From: Burkholderiales bacterium RIFOXYD12_FULL_59_19
GTDB taxonomy: Bacteria; Pseudomonadota; Gammaproteobacteria; Burkholderiales; Burkholderiaceae_C
DNA: 64,000 bases
Direction of reading: 5' to 3'
Assembly (NCBI GenBank): GCA_001771065.1
Contig: MESQ01000080.1
Span: 1-64,000, forward strand
Shown in pieces: positions 1-10,052 of this stretch (position 1 is the stretch's first letter; each line of letters begins with the position of its first letter). The position numbers and the translations under genes are program-made. The notes under the pieces are model-generated. The model worked only from the letters and a program-made list of their open reading frames with translations, was not told the DNA's origin and ran no database searches.

Positions 1-2854
1 CATTGGCCTCGGTTGCGTAGGTCAGGGTTGGGTCGGTGTTGCCGTAAATCTTCGTCTGGCCAGCATTCGCCGTCAGGTTGATTGGGCGCTGCGTGATGGT
101 GTGACCACCCGTGTTGGTGGCACCTGTAAGCGCATAGCCCAGGCTGCTGTAGGGAAACAACCCGGTGATGGATAAGTCATATGCACCGACCGGGCTGGCG
201 GCAGACCCGCTCGACCCTAAGGTTGCGCCGATAGTGCCAACATTGATGTCGCCGTTTTGCAGGGTTCCTGCGGCCACTTCGTAACCCACAGGCCCAAAGG
301 CCGTGCCATAAGTGCTGACAACGGCCATCTGCTGCACGGTGATAGCCGACGATTCGCGGTAAATGGCATTGAGTCCCGTTGATAAGGCCGCACTGAAATT
401 GGAAGTGACCTCGTCGCTGCTGTAGCGGAATCTACCGCTGCCAGAGCCAACCAATGCGGTCAGGCCGGTACTGCCTGCTACGCTACCGGAATAAAGTTTA
501 GCGATACCAGCGGCAGCAGTCACCGTGCCAGCCCCCGTAATACGTATGTTGCTTGCTCCAGCAGTCAGCGCAGTCTCAGCGCGCCCGGCGTTCAGAGTAA
601 TGGCATTCGCTGCTGCACTGGTCGTTGTAATCGCCTGGGTCACCGTCAAATTGCCATTGAGCGTCTGAATATCTATCAGCCCATCGGTGGCAACACCAAG
701 CCCAAAAATGTTGCCTACAGATAGCGCTGTACTGTTGTAAAAACTGAGATTGCCGCTGCCGTTCAATCCAACCAAGGTTGTGACGTTATTGCCAATTGCT
801 GTGTTCAACAGAAATTGGGTAGTTCCACTGCCTGCCAGAAAGAGTGTGGCAGCCGATATATTGCCACTACCGCTGAACGTGGACATCGACGCCAGACCAT
901 CAAACAGATTCAACTGCAAGTCGACTGCATTCAAGTCACCATTTAGCACCATGCCTGCATTAGTTTGAAATGTTACGGGGACACCGGCCCCCGCTGCGAT
1001 GGTTACGCCAGCAGCACCCACTGTGATGGTCCCCGTGGTCAGGTCGCCAATGTTGATACCGGAAAAGGTATTTGAGAAATCGGTTGAAAAATTCGTTGCC
1101 GTGAGTTGAATGTCGCCGGCGCCACCAGCGATTCCAATGGTTTTATTGGCCGTTAGCGGCATGATATTCAGATCGGCATTTCCGGTGACAGCACCAGCAA
1201 TAGTCATGGCGTTGCCGATAAGTGCGATAACCCCGCTGGGAAAAGGCGCCACTGGAGTAGTATTGATCGACGATCCCGCCTGCAAGTCAATGGAGTTTCC
1301 GTACAGCTCTACGTTGCCACCATTGGTAGCAATACTTCCAGTGCCGTTTAAGGTAACGCCGCCGATGCCGTTGCGAGTGCTATCACTGTTAAGGACAACA
1401 TTGAGCGCAGATGCCCCTGCGTTCGAGATCGCCGCATTGATGGCAATATTCTTGAATGCATTGAGCGTCAAGGTGGTTGGCAGGCCATCCACAGTGGTTG
1501 CAATTGCGTCGTTTACAGTGATGTCACCAGCAGTCCCACCCAACACACCGCAGGCAACACCGGTGCAACTGCCAATATTTGAGTCAAGCGTGACGTCTGT
1601 GGTCTGCAAAGCGGTGGCGATAGTACTGCCAGTGACATCCCCTCCAACCGCTTGAACTGTGATGTTCACGGGGTCCAGCAACCACATCCCGACATTGCCG
1701 GTGGCACCAAGGGTATCAACCCGAGTTGGGCTGTCAATTTTCAGGCGCGAGGCCGAGGTTTCAACAAAACCTCCTTGCCCACCCAAATCGCCGCCTTTGG
1801 CGCTGATAACAGCACTGACCTTGGTCACACTGTCTGGGGTTTTCAGGTCGGCGATGGCGGTAATGCTGCCACCGTCACCGTTGCTGGAGGGTGCAGCATT
1901 GGCACGCAAACTTCCCCCGACATCAATTTGGTCGGACGCCACCAGCCTGATTCGCCCGCCGTCCTGCACCAGTCCGCTGGCCTCAAGATCACCACTGTTT
2001 TTAACCACCCCACCTTGCAGCGCATTGGCCGCCTGCGCGCTCAAGATGATCAGGCCACCGGGTGCTTCGACCAGGTGCCGGTTGTCCACCAGTGACTTGA
2101 TCTGCGACGGCGACACCGTCAGGCCAGCCAGCGTATGGCTGCCGCTGATGTCCAGCGTGATGCTTTCGCCAGAGGCCAAAGCAACGGCTCCCAGTTGCGC
2201 GACGATGACACCCTGGTTGCGCACCTCGGGTGCCATCAGGGCAATGTAGCCGCCCAGCCCGGCTTCAAGCGCCGCCCTGAGCTGCCCTTCATTCACCACA
2301 GAACCGGTGCTGCCAAGGCGTGCAAAGGTATTTTTACCCGCCATGAAGTCGGTGTTGCTGATGCTGTGCGTGGTGGCCACCAGTGCACCCACGTTGACCG
2401 ACGCGCCCCGTCCAAAATACACACCGCTGGGGTTGACCAAAAAAACTTGCCCGTTGGCTGCGATGCGCCCCAATATTTCACTGGCTTGGCCTCCAAGCAC
2501 CCGGTTGAGCGTGACAGACGCTGCGCTGGGCTGTAAAAACTGCACCTGGGCTTGCGACCCGACGTTAAAGCTTTGCCAGTCGATCGCCGCCCGTGGCGTG
2601 CTTTGTTGGATGCTTAAATGGCCGTTAGCGCCGCTGATACTTGCGCTACCCGCTACTAATTTTCCACCTGTTGGCAGTTCGGTCAGGCCCGGTGCTGCCA
2701 GCGCTGCGCCGCTTGACAGCAGGCTGCTGACCACACCAGCCAAAACCAGTGCACTGCCACGCGCGCCGCCTTTGCCTTTGGCACGGCAACACTCGGCCAC
2801 GGCGACAAAAGCGTTTGCACTGGCACGCCAGACCAAGCGATAGGTTTTGTTCAT
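1..2854 (-). CDS. TpsA-family exoprotein (filamentous hemagglutinin-like), 5' part only
   Basis: Secreted partner of a two-partner (type Vb) secretion system, expected to cross the outer membrane through the TpsB encoded just upstream. I translated the minus strand by eye from ATG 2854 and met no stop to the window edge, giving about 951 codons, so the C-terminus is missing. The N-terminus has the extended signal region (MNKTYRLVWR, then a hydrophobic stretch ending near residue 53). A TPS domain follows with an NPSG motif at residues 141-144 (VFLVNPSGVYFG). The rest is Gly/Asn/Thr-rich repetitive sequence typical of a beta-helix. The last visible residues (GQTKIYGNTDPTLTYATE) resemble the start of an MBG-type repeat. 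Role as adhesin is inferred. Confidence 0.9.
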   Translation of the reverse strand, partial: MNKTYRLVWRASANAFVAVAECCRAKGKGGARGSALVLAGVVSSLLSSGAALAAPGLTELPTGGKLVAGSASISGANGHLSIQQSTPRAAIDWQSFNVGSQAQVQFLQPSAASVTLNRVLGGQASEILGRIAANGQVFLVNPSGVYFGRGASVNVGALVATTHSISNTDFMAGKNTFARLGSTGSVVNEGQLRAALEAGLGGYIALMAPEVRNQGVIVAQLGAVALASGESITLDISGSHTLAGLTVSPSQIKSLVDNRHLVEAPGGLIILSAQAANALQGGVVKNSGDLEASGLVQDGGRIRLVASDQIDVGGSLRANAAPSSNGDGGSITAIADLKTPDSVTKVSAVISAKGGDLGGQGGFVETSASRLKIDSPTRVDTLGATGNVGMWLLDPVNITVQAVGGDVTGSTIATALQTTDVTLDSNIGSCTGVACGVLGGTAGDITVNDAIATTVDGLPTTLTLNAFKNIAINAAISNAGASALNVVLNSDSTRNGIGGVTLNGTGSIATNGGNVELYGNSIDLQAGSSINTTPVAPFPSGVIALIGNAMTIAGAVTGNADLNIMPLTANKTIGIAGGAGDIQLTATNFSTDFSNTFSGINIGDLTTGTITVGAAGVTIAAGAGVPVTFQTNAGMVLNGDLNAVDLQLNLFDGLASMSTFSGSGNISAATLFLAGSGTTQFLLNTAIGNNVTTLVGLNGSGNLSFYNSTALSVGNIFGLGVATDGLIDIQTLNGNLTVTQAITTTSAAANAITLNAGRAETALTAGASNIRITGAGTVTAAAGIAKLYSGSVAGSTGLTALVGSGSGRFRYSSDEVTSNFSAALSTGLNAIYRESSAITVQQMAVVSTYGTAFGPVGYEVAAGTLQNGDINVGTIGATLGSSGSAASPVGAYDLSITGLFPYSSLGYALTGATNTGGHTITQRPINLTANAGQTKIYGNTDPTLTYATEAN

Positions 2855-2866
2855 GGTGCTCAAGCG

Positions 2867-4561
2867 TTAGTAGTACAGACTGGCGGTCAGCCAGAAACGA
2901 TGTTTGACCAGCGTGCCGTCGGAGTCGCTGCCGTTGGCCAGCGCATTGGGGTTGCGGCCAATGCGCTGAGCCCAGATCAGACGGGCTTCGGCATTTTCAT
3001 TGTTGGACCAACCCAGACTCAGCCCGGCACCCCTCAAAATGGCACCATTCTGCAAGGGCGCTCCCGGGAAAGCGTTGTCGGTGTTGACTTGAACGCGGCC
3101 CCAGTCATAAAAGCCAACCAGGTTGAATTCGGCTGACAAGCGGGTTTGCAGCTCGATATTGACCAATTGGCCCGCACTGCCCGCCGCCTCACTGGACGAA
3201 TAGGCCCGCACGCCACTGCCTCCGCCGAGATAAAACTTTTCTGCCGAGTCGAGGTTTTTATTGGCCATCTGACCTCTTAGCGTGGCCATGAGCGAGATAC
3301 GTTCATTGATGGGTTGTTGTCCGCTGATGTGATAGCGCAGTTTGCCAAATTGGCCATGCGTTTGCGCGCCTGTGGCATCGGCCAAAGCGCTGGGCGAGCC
3401 GGACAAGTCAACCTTGCCAGTGGTGAAATTCAGGCTGGCCGTGGTCAGGCCGCTGCCGCCAACGCTGTGCTGACCGCTCAAACTCAAACCGACTGTATTG
3501 ATACGATAGTCAGACACTGGGTTGATGCCAGCATCGTTGACATAGTGCTTGCGCTCCGCGCCAAGCGCGGCTGTCAGGTTGGTAGAGCGCGTGCGTAGCA
3601 GCGGGTAGCCCAGTGTCACACCAATAGTGCTGGCGCTGCCACTGGCTTGCAGCGCCGAAAAACCCACCTCGACAACGTTGTATCTCAAATATGAACTACT
3701 CACATCCACCACGGCACCGTGCAGCCCCAAAGGGCGCCGGTAGGCGATACGGGCGTAATCGCTGCCTTGGGTGTGCATCAGGTTCAGATCAAGCGCATCG
3801 CCCACCCGTGTCGGGCTCGCCAGAGTGACATCGCCGCTGAGTTGGGTGCTGCCTGTGGCGCGCGAACCAGTGTTGTCCATTCGTACATCGCCAGTGATGA
3901 AAGGTGCGTTGACTGTTTGCAGCACCAGATCGGTCTCACGGTCTTTTTGGCCCGGCGCAAGTTTGCCCTGCACAATGACACCCGATAATTCTTCCAGCAG
4001 CAAAAGCGCTTCGTCAATTTGCAGGGTGTTTACTGGCTCACCGGGGCGCTGGGCTGCCAAAACCCGGTCTTTAAGGATTTCAGGCTCTACCCGCAAAGCC
4101 ACATCCGCATCGGTGTTCTGCACGACAACCTGCCCGAACTGCGCCTCAACGATCTGAATGCTGACCCTGCCATTACTCACTTCTTGCTGTGGCAGGTAGC
4201 TGCGAACCACCCATCCGGCTTCGCGGTAAGCGTCAGCAACAGCGGCAGCGACTCCTTGCAGCTCGGCGTAAGTCAGGTTCTGTCCCACATAGTTGGCAAC
4301 CACTACCTGTAATTGCGCCTCGCTTAAAAGTGTGTTGCCAATAAATGCGAAGCCCGACACCGCAAAGCTTGGTCCGACCACCGCTGGGGCTTGTGCGGCA
4401 CTGGGTTTGACGGGTTTCGGTAATTCAGGTACGGCAGGGGAGCGTTCGCGTTGCAATTGTTGCTGCAAAGCGCCGGCATCAACGGCTTGCTGGGCACTGG
4501 CGTTTGCGGCCAATGCCAGCAAGATCAGAGTGCAAGCTTGGTGTCGAGTTTTGATCGGCAT
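2867..4561 (-). CDS. TpsB outer-membrane transporter (ShlB/FhaC/HecB family)
   Basis: Outer-membrane beta-barrel that recognises the TPS domain of its partner and exports it. The 564-residue protein has a signal peptide (cleavage probably after ANASA, about residue 23) and a Pro-rich linker. Two POTRA-like regions lie at about 66-140 and 145-215, followed by a C-terminal barrel ending in an aromatic residue (SLYY). The conserved VRGY loop motif reads VRAY at 451-454. The gene ends 12 bp before the TpsA start and begins 10 bp after the upstream regulator, so the three are probably co-transcribed. Length and domain order fit the family. Confidence 0.93.
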   Translation of the reverse strand: MPIKTRHQACTLILLALAANASAQQAVDAGALQQQLQRERSPAVPELPKPVKPSAAQAPAVVGPSFAVSGFAFIGNTLLSEAQLQVVVANYVGQNLTYAELQGVAAAVADAYREAGWVVRSYLPQQEVSNGRVSIQIVEAQFGQVVVQNTDADVALRVEPEILKDRVLAAQRPGEPVNTLQIDEALLLLEELSGVIVQGKLAPGQKDRETDLVLQTVNAPFITGDVRMDNTGSRATGSTQLSGDVTLASPTRVGDALDLNLMHTQGSDYARIAYRRPLGLHGAVVDVSSSYLRYNVVEVGFSALQASGSASTIGVTLGYPLLRTRSTNLTAALGAERKHYVNDAGINPVSDYRINTVGLSLSGQHSVGGSGLTTASLNFTTGKVDLSGSPSALADATGAQTHGQFGKLRYHISGQQPINERISLMATLRGQMANKNLDSAEKFYLGGGSGVRAYSSSEAAGSAGQLVNIELQTRLSAEFNLVGFYDWGRVQVNTDNAFPGAPLQNGAILRGAGLSLGWSNNENAEARLIWAQRIGRNPNALANGSDSDGTLVKHRFWLTASLYY

Positions 4562-4571
4562 ACGGGTGGGC

Positions 4572-6779
4572 TCACTTCACAATGGATGTTGTAAGCGCAC
4601 GCCGACGGTTGACCTCGAGCATTTTCCAGCGACAAATTGGCACGCTGACCAACAACTCTGCGCCGATATGATAAATTTCTGCGTCTGATGACACGCAAAA
4701 GCTGATGCCTGGTGATTCACCCCCAATGACCGACTCTTCGGCAAAAAAGTCGCCTGCCCGTAATTTTTCAACCAATACGTCACCACTAAACCGATCCACG
4801 TCGCCACTTTTGATCATGTGCAGGTGCTTGCCGTGGGTCAGATCAAATCGGTGGCCAAACGGGTAAGGCTTGAGGGTCAATCCCTGGGCCAAAAGGTTGA
4901 GGGTGGTGTAGGGTATGCCATCGCCGAACAACCAGGTTTCAGCCAGAAAATTCCAGCCAAGCTGCAAGCGTTCAATCTGGGTGTAGACGTTGTTGATGCG
5001 AACAAAGTCGCGGTACAGCTTGGCCGATATCTTCAGCACGTGCACGTAAGAGGTGGTACGGTAGGTGTGGCGCGAAGGCTTTTCACGCAAGGCCGATATT
5101 TCCCCAACCATGGTGCCGGCAACCAGTTGACGTTTGATGTTTCTGCTGGCGTGGATCATTTCAACATAGCCGCTGAGCAACAAATAGATGTGGTCGGTTA
5201 CCTCACCCTCGCGGATGATGATTGTGCCAGGGTTCAAAATTGGCGTTTCATTGTTCAGGATCATTCGGAACTGCGCACTAGCGACGTTTGAAAAATCTTC
5301 TTTCAGGTAGCCAAACGCAGAGCGCATACCATAGTCCTGGAATGAAGGAATCAACACATCCACCGTACCAAAGGCGGCTTCCGAGCCAATTTCTTTTTGC
5401 GCATCTGTCATGGCGCTGTTGGAGGTATGGGCCAAAACGATTTTTTTCGTACTGTCGCAACGAAAATCTTCGGCTGACCCATGAATCATGCCACCACCGA
5501 TATCCAGCTTTTTCAGGTCAACGGGCTCCAGGTAGGCATACTTGACGCGATCGGCAAACTCTTGCGAAATGCCTGTGTCGTTGGCATCTTTTTTGACCAT
5601 GCCATCAATCACACCAAAAGAGGCAATGTCTGCGTAATGGGCGTAAACCTTGAAGCCATCTTTCCAGAGCGCTCGAAACTGAAAAATGGAGGTCTCAACC
5701 GGGTGCGGTGACAAAATTGGACGTACCTCAAGCCCCTCGACATCGTTCCACTTGTCAAATTCAAGGCTGCAAATTTCAAAGTAATGATCCAGGTCAGCTT
5801 CCTGCATGGACAGCAAGGCGCACATCTTTTTGGCGACTGAAGCACGCACCATGGGCGTTGCATAGTATTTGAGCCGGCGATCCGTGCGCATCAGCGCCGG
5901 CAAACCGGCAAAGTGGTCATCGTGCGAATGGGTATGAAAAATGCCTTCGATTTCATTGACAGAGATACCCAACGCTTCAAGGCTTTGAATGATGGTTGGC
6001 CCGGCATCGATCAGGTAAATTTTTCCCTGGAACATCAGGATGGACGACATGGAGGGGCGTTCAGTGTCCCAGCCGTCCCCTTCGCCAGTGTGAATGACCG
6101 CAAAATATTCACGTTTGACATGGTGACAGCCCAGCGAAATGGGCGAACGGTAAATTTCTCCAAATTTGAGGTTGAGGTCTATGGTCAGCTTTTCATCTTT
6201 GTAGTCAAACTCAAAAACGTTGACCTTAAGCCGCCGAACGCCCACGCCGTTGCGGATTTCGACGCGCGCGTCGTTGACGACGCAAGTATCCAGAAAGTCG
6301 CTGCTGGCGCGAATTTTTCCGAAAGCAAATTTGAGTTTCATCTGCATCAACTCAGCCGCCTGGGTCTCAGAGGCACCTGCTTCTTGTAGCTCAGCTTCAG
6401 ACACCAGCCCGTAGTTGCCGCGGTAAATGTACTGAAGCTGTGCCTCGACTTGTTCGCGTGAACCAACGATCAGCGGTTTGCTGCCTTTGTTGTTGACGTG
6501 GCCGGGAATGCCCATACCCTGGCGGTAAAGCATTTGCAAGACCGGAAACTCGGCCATATTGCAAAACATGCCGTTTTGCAGCATCAAATCTGACAGCAAA
6601 ATCACGTTTGGGCCGGTCTCAAACACCACACCATTGGCCTCGGTGCGCACGATCAGGCCACGCCGGATCATATGTTTGACGCTATCAGACGGACAGCCGC
6701 ACAGCACATAAACTTCGACTTGCGGAACCTCGACCCAAAAAACACCAGGGCAAACATAAATTTTTTTGAGTTTTTTCAT
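4572..6779 (-). CDS. MBL-fold protein with two cyclic-nucleotide-binding domains
   Basis: A 735-residue predicted cytoplasmic protein with no signal peptide. The first 110 or so residues form a module I do not recognise. A metallo-beta-lactamase domain spans roughly 225-480, with the zinc motif HTHSHDDH at 282-289. Two cNMP-binding-like domains follow: about 510-610 (PGTIIIREGEVTDHIYLLLSG, then GTMVGEISALREKPSRHTY) and about 640-725 (LTHGKHLHMIKSG, then LRAGDFFAEESVIGG). It is first in a probable operon with tpsB and tpsA. A role in sensing cyclic nucleotide and hydrolysing a phosphoester is inference from the domains; the substrate is unknown. Confidence 0.8.
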   Translation of the reverse strand: MKKLKKIYVCPGVFWVEVPQVEVYVLCGCPSDSVKHMIRRGLIVRTEANGVVFETGPNVILLSDLMLQNGMFCNMAEFPVLQMLYRQGMGIPGHVNNKGSKPLIVGSREQVEAQLQYIYRGNYGLVSEAELQEAGASETQAAELMQMKLKFAFGKIRASSDFLDTCVVNDARVEIRNGVGVRRLKVNVFEFDYKDEKLTIDLNLKFGEIYRSPISLGCHHVKREYFAVIHTGEGDGWDTERPSMSSILMFQGKIYLIDAGPTIIQSLEALGISVNEIEGIFHTHSHDDHFAGLPALMRTDRRLKYYATPMVRASVAKKMCALLSMQEADLDHYFEICSLEFDKWNDVEGLEVRPILSPHPVETSIFQFRALWKDGFKVYAHYADIASFGVIDGMVKKDANDTGISQEFADRVKYAYLEPVDLKKLDIGGGMIHGSAEDFRCDSTKKIVLAHTSNSAMTDAQKEIGSEAAFGTVDVLIPSFQDYGMRSAFGYLKEDFSNVASAQFRMILNNETPILNPGTIIIREGEVTDHIYLLLSGYVEMIHASRNIKRQLVAGTMVGEISALREKPSRHTYRTTSYVHVLKISAKLYRDFVRINNVYTQIERLQLGWNFLAETWLFGDGIPYTTLNLLAQGLTLKPYPFGHRFDLTHGKHLHMIKSGDVDRFSGDVLVEKLRAGDFFAEESVIGGESPGISFCVSSDAEIYHIGAELLVSVPICRWKMLEVNRRRALTTSIVK

Positions 6780-6838
6780 TGGTTTTCTTTCTTAAGGTCA
6801 AAAAAGATGACTTGGTGTCGAGTGTTCTACTGGAATTC

Positions 6839-6868
6839 ATAATAGCGCCTTTGAACAAATTCTGGCAA
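6839..6868 (-). promoter_or_regulatory. Candidate sigma-70 promoter of the MBL/cNMP-tpsB-tpsA operon
   Basis: On the minus strand TTGCCA (6868-6863) and TATTAT (6844-6839) are separated by 18 bp. The start codon is about 53 nt downstream of the predicted transcription start. The match is visual only, and no experimental start is known. Confidence 0.5.
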
Positions 6869-7038
6869 GGCGCAAATGGCGAGGTCGCGTTTGGACGCAG
6901 TCGATTTACAACTTTTGATTGTCAAGAACCAACTGTTCAACCGTTTGAATTCCGTGTGCGGGCCGTTAGAGTTCGGTCATTGCGAAATTGCCAGGGTTGC
7001 AAACCCATCCCAACACAAAACCCCTAAAATCCGGGGTC

Positions 7039-7103
7039 TCCAAGGAGCGTTGCAGCAGGCTTAAGCAGCTTGTCAGGCTTGGATACTCACAACGACGCTC
7101 ACC
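7039..7103 (+). promoter_or_regulatory. S-adenosylhomocysteine (SAH) riboswitch
   Basis: The segment matches the SAH riboswitch layout. Helix P1 is TCCAAG (7039-7044) with CTTGGA (7078-7083). The conserved GGAGCGTTGC follows the 5' strand of P1, and the conserved CAGGCTTGGA closes it. The pseudoknot is GAGCGT (7045-7050) pairing with ACGCTC (7095-7100). It lies directly upstream of metH, a methyl-cycle gene and a known location for this class in proteobacteria. SAH is the product of methylation reactions, and its binding normally increases expression. Confidence 0.88.
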
Positions 7104-7125
7104 TGATTAATTTTCCACAGGTGAG
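7098..7125 (+). promoter_or_regulatory. metH: Anti-Shine-Dalgarno hairpin, expression platform of the SAH riboswitch
   Basis: CTCACCTG (7098-7105) is perfectly complementary to CAGGTGAG (7118-7125), which contains the metH ribosome binding site 4 nt before the ATG at 7130. CTC 7098-7100 also belongs to the riboswitch pseudoknot, so the two structures exclude each other. SAH-bound RNA should free the ribosome site. The base pairing is seen; the switching is inferred. Confidence 0.75.
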
Positions 7126-7129
7126 TTGC

Positions 7130-9952
7130 ATGTCTGAAATTGTTGTTCCCCCCATGAAGTTGTCCGGCCTGGAGCCCTTGACGATCGACGTCGCGCCGAC
7201 TGCCGATGCGCTTCAATCTGTTGGGGACAGAGCTGAAGATCTGTCCCAAAAGTTTCAGGTAGCGACTTTTGTCAACATTGGCGAGCGCACCAACGTCACC
7301 GGCTCCAAGGCTTTCGCCCGCATGATCCTGAATGGCGACTACGAGCAAGCCCTGAGCGTGGCGCGCCAGCAGGTCGAAAACGGCGCCCAGATCATCGACA
7401 TCAACATGGACGAGGCCATGCTCGACAGCCAGGCCGCCATGGTGCGCTTTTTGAACCTGATCGCCTCCGAGCCCGACATCTCGCGCGTGCCGGTGATGAT
7501 TGATTCGAGCAAATGGAGCGTCATTGAGGCCGGCCTACGCTGCGTGCAGGGCAAGCCGGTGGTCAACTCCATCAGCATGAAGGAGGGTGTGGCGGCCTTC
7601 AAACAACAGGCCAAACTGCTGCACCGTTATGGCGCAGCTGCCGTGGTGATGGCGTTTGACGAACAGGGCCAGGCCGACACCTATGAGCGCAAGATCCAGA
7701 TCTGCGAACGCGCCTACCGCATCCTGGTCGACGAGGTGGGTTTCCCGCCGGAAGACATCATTTTTGACCCCAACATCTTCGCCATTGCCACCGGCATCGA
7801 AGAGCACAACAACTACGCGGTCGACTTCATCAACGCCACGCGCTGGATCAAACAGCATCTGCCGGGTGCCAAGGTGTCGGGTGGTGTGTCCAATGTGTCT
7901 TTCAGCTTCCGCGGCAACGACCCGGTGCGCGAAGCCATTCACACCGTGTTTTTGTACCACGCCATCAAGGCCGGCATGGACATGGGCATCGTCAACGCCG
8001 GCATGGTTGGTGTCTATGACGACCTGGAGCCCGAACTACGCACGCGTGTCGAAGACGTGGTGCTGAACCGCCGCCCGGATGCCGGCGAACGCCTGGTGGA
8101 AATTGCCGAGGGCGCCAAGGGTGCCGCCAAGGACGAGTCCAAAAAGCTCGAATGGCGCGGCACACCGGAGCACCCGGTCACCGTGGAACAGCGCCTGAGC
8201 CACGCCATGGTGCACGGCATCACCGACTTCATTGTGGTCGACACCGAAGAAGCCTACCAGGCCATCACCGCCAAGGGCGGGCGGCCGCTGCATGTGATCG
8301 AAGGCCCGCTGATGACTGGCATGAGCATCGTGGGTGACCTGTTTGGCCAGGGCAAGATGTTTTTGCCTCAGGTGGTTAAAAGCGCCCGGGTGATGAAGTC
8401 TGCCGTGGCGCACCTGATTCCGTACATTGAAGAAGAAAAACGCCTGGACGAAGCCGCCGGGCGTGACGTACAGACCAAGGGCAAGATCATCATCGCCACG
8501 GTCAAGGGCGACGTGCATGACATCGGCAAGAACATCGTCACCGTGGTACTGCAATGCAACAATTTTGACGTGGTCAACATGGGTGTGATGGTGCCAGCCC
8601 ATGAGGTCCTGGCACGCGCCAAGGCCGAGGGTGCCGACATCATTGGCCTGTCGGGCCTGATCACGCCCAGCCTGGAGGAAATGGCCTACGTGGCAGCCGA
8701 GATGCAGAAAGACGACTATTTCCGCAGCAAAAGAACCCCGCTGCTGATTGGCGGCGCCACCACCAGCCGGGTCCATACCGCCGTCAAGATTGCACCGCAC
8801 TATGACGGCCCGGTGGTCTACGTGCCCGATGCCTCGCGCAGTGTGGGTGTGGCACAAAACCTGTTGGGCGAAGCCGCCGCCAACTTTGTCACCGAGCTCA
8901 ATGCCGACTACGAACGCGTACGCCAGCAGCACGCCAACAAGAAACAAACCCCGTTATGGCCGCTGGCCAAGGCCCGCGCCAACAAAACGCCGGTGGATTG
9001 GTCAAGCTACCAACCCACACCACCCAAATTCATTGGCCGACGCGTCTTCAAAAATTTCGACCTGGGTGAACTCGCCAACTTCATCGACTGGGGCCCGTTC
9101 TTCCAGACCTGGGATCTGGCCGGGCCGTTCCCCGCCATTCTGGACGATGAAGTGGTCGGCCCTGAAGCCACCAAGGTGTATGCCGACGGCCAGGCCATGC
9201 TGAAAAGAATCATCGAAGGCCGCTGGCTCAGTGCCAATGCGGTGGTCGGGCTGTACCCCGCCAACAGCGTCAACGACGACGACATTGAGCTCTACACCGA
9301 CGCGAGCCGCAGCACGGTGGCCATGACCTGGTACGGCCTGCGCCAGCAAGCGGCCAAGGAAGAGATTGACGGCGTGATGCGCCCGAGCCGCTGCCTGGCT
9401 GACTTTGTGGCGCCCAAGGATGCAAAAGCCCCCAACAGCCCGCGCCTTCAGGACTACGTCGGTGTCTTTGCCGTCACGGCAGGGCTGGGTGTCGAAAAAA
9501 AGGAAGCACAGTTTCTGGCGGCCCACGACGACTACAGCGCCATCCTGTTCAAGTCACTGGCCGACCGGCTGGCCGAAGCCTTTGCCGAGTGCCTGCACAA
9601 AAAAGTGCGCACCGACCTGTGGGGCTATGCACCCCACGAAGCGCTGGCGGCCGCCGACCTGATCGCCGAAAAATACCAGGGCATCCGCCCGGCACCCGGC
9701 TACCCGGCCTGTCCCGACCACAGTGTCAAGAAAGACATGTTTGAACTGTTGCAGTGCCCTGACATCGGCATGACGCTGACTGAGAGCCTGGCCATGAACC
9801 CGGCGGCCAGTGTCAGCGGTTTTTACATTGGCCACCCCGACAGCACCTATTTCAATGTCGGCAAAATCGGCGACGACCAGCTCAAGGACCTGGCCACACG
9901 GCGCGGCATGCATGAGCGCGACCTGCAGCGCCTGCTGGCGCCCAATTTGTAA
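7130..9952 (+). CDS. metH: Cobalamin-dependent methionine synthase, C-terminal three-domain form
   Basis: Transfers a methyl group from methyltetrahydrofolate via methylcobalamin to homocysteine, making methionine. The 940-residue protein starts directly in the pterin-binding domain ([16 protein letters not shown] near residue 45). It continues with the cobalamin cap and binding domains, the base-off motif DVHDIGKN with the cobalt-ligand His at about 463. It ends with the AdoMet-binding reactivation domain (about 620-940, with [12 protein letters not shown]). The N-terminal homocysteine/zinc domain of the E. coli enzyme is absent and must be encoded elsewhere, as in other bacteria with split metH. 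ATG 7130 is chosen because AGGTGAG precedes it and the riboswitch lies upstream; the longer ORF would start inside the riboswitch. Confidence 0.95.
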   Translation: MSEIVVPPMKLSGLEPLTIDVAPTADALQSVGDRAEDLSQKFQVATFVNIGERTNVTGSKAFARMILNGDYEQALSVARQQVENGAQIIDINMDEAMLDSQAAMVRFLNLIASEPDISRVPVMIDSSKWSVIEAGLRCVQGKPVVNSISMKEGVAAFKQQAKLLHRYGAAAVVMAFDEQGQADTYERKIQICERAYRILVDEVGFPPEDIIFDPNIFAIATGIEEHNNYAVDFINATRWIKQHLPGAKVSGGVSNVSFSFRGNDPVREAIHTVFLYHAIKAGMDMGIVNAGMVGVYDDLEPELRTRVEDVVLNRRPDAGERLVEIAEGAKGAAKDESKKLEWRGTPEHPVTVEQRLSHAMVHGITDFIVVDTEEAYQAITAKGGRPLHVIEGPLMTGMSIVGDLFGQGKMFLPQVVKSARVMKSAVAHLIPYIEEEKRLDEAAGRDVQTKGKIIIATVKGDVHDIGKNIVTVVLQCNNFDVVNMGVMVPAHEVLARAKAEGADIIGLSGLITPSLEEMAYVAAEMQKDDYFRSKRTPLLIGGATTSRVHTAVKIAPHYDGPVVYVPDASRSVGVAQNLLGEAAANFVTELNADYERVRQQHANKKQTPLWPLAKARANKTPVDWSSYQPTPPKFIGRRVFKNFDLGELANFIDWGPFFQTWDLAGPFPAILDDEVVGPEATKVYADGQAMLKRIIEGRWLSANAVVGLYPANSVNDDDIELYTDASRSTVAMTWYGLRQQAAKEEIDGVMRPSRCLADFVAPKDAKAPNSPRLQDYVGVFAVTAGLGVEKKEAQFLAAHDDYSAILFKSLADRLAEAFAECLHKKVRTDLWGYAPHEALAAADLIAEKYQGIRPAPGYPACPDHSVKKDMFELLQCPDIGMTLTESLAMNPAASVSGFYIGHPDSTYFNVGKIGDDQLKDLATRRGMHERDLQRLLAPNL

Positions 9953-10052
9953 TTTTGGGGGGAATCTCCGGCAAAGCGTTGCCGACAAGGCCATTTTGTG
10001 AATTCTGCTTGTAATATGCGTTTCTGATCAATTCTGGCACGCCCCATCCATC

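Noticed and set aside
6780-7129. Cobalamin riboswitch before metH
   Set aside because: No B12-box-like sequence was seen, whereas the SAH riboswitch elements match in order and pairing.
7535-8947. Overlapping minus-strand open frames of 141 and 303 codons inside metH
   Set aside because: Shadows of metH; the plus-strand protein is a full match to methionine synthase.
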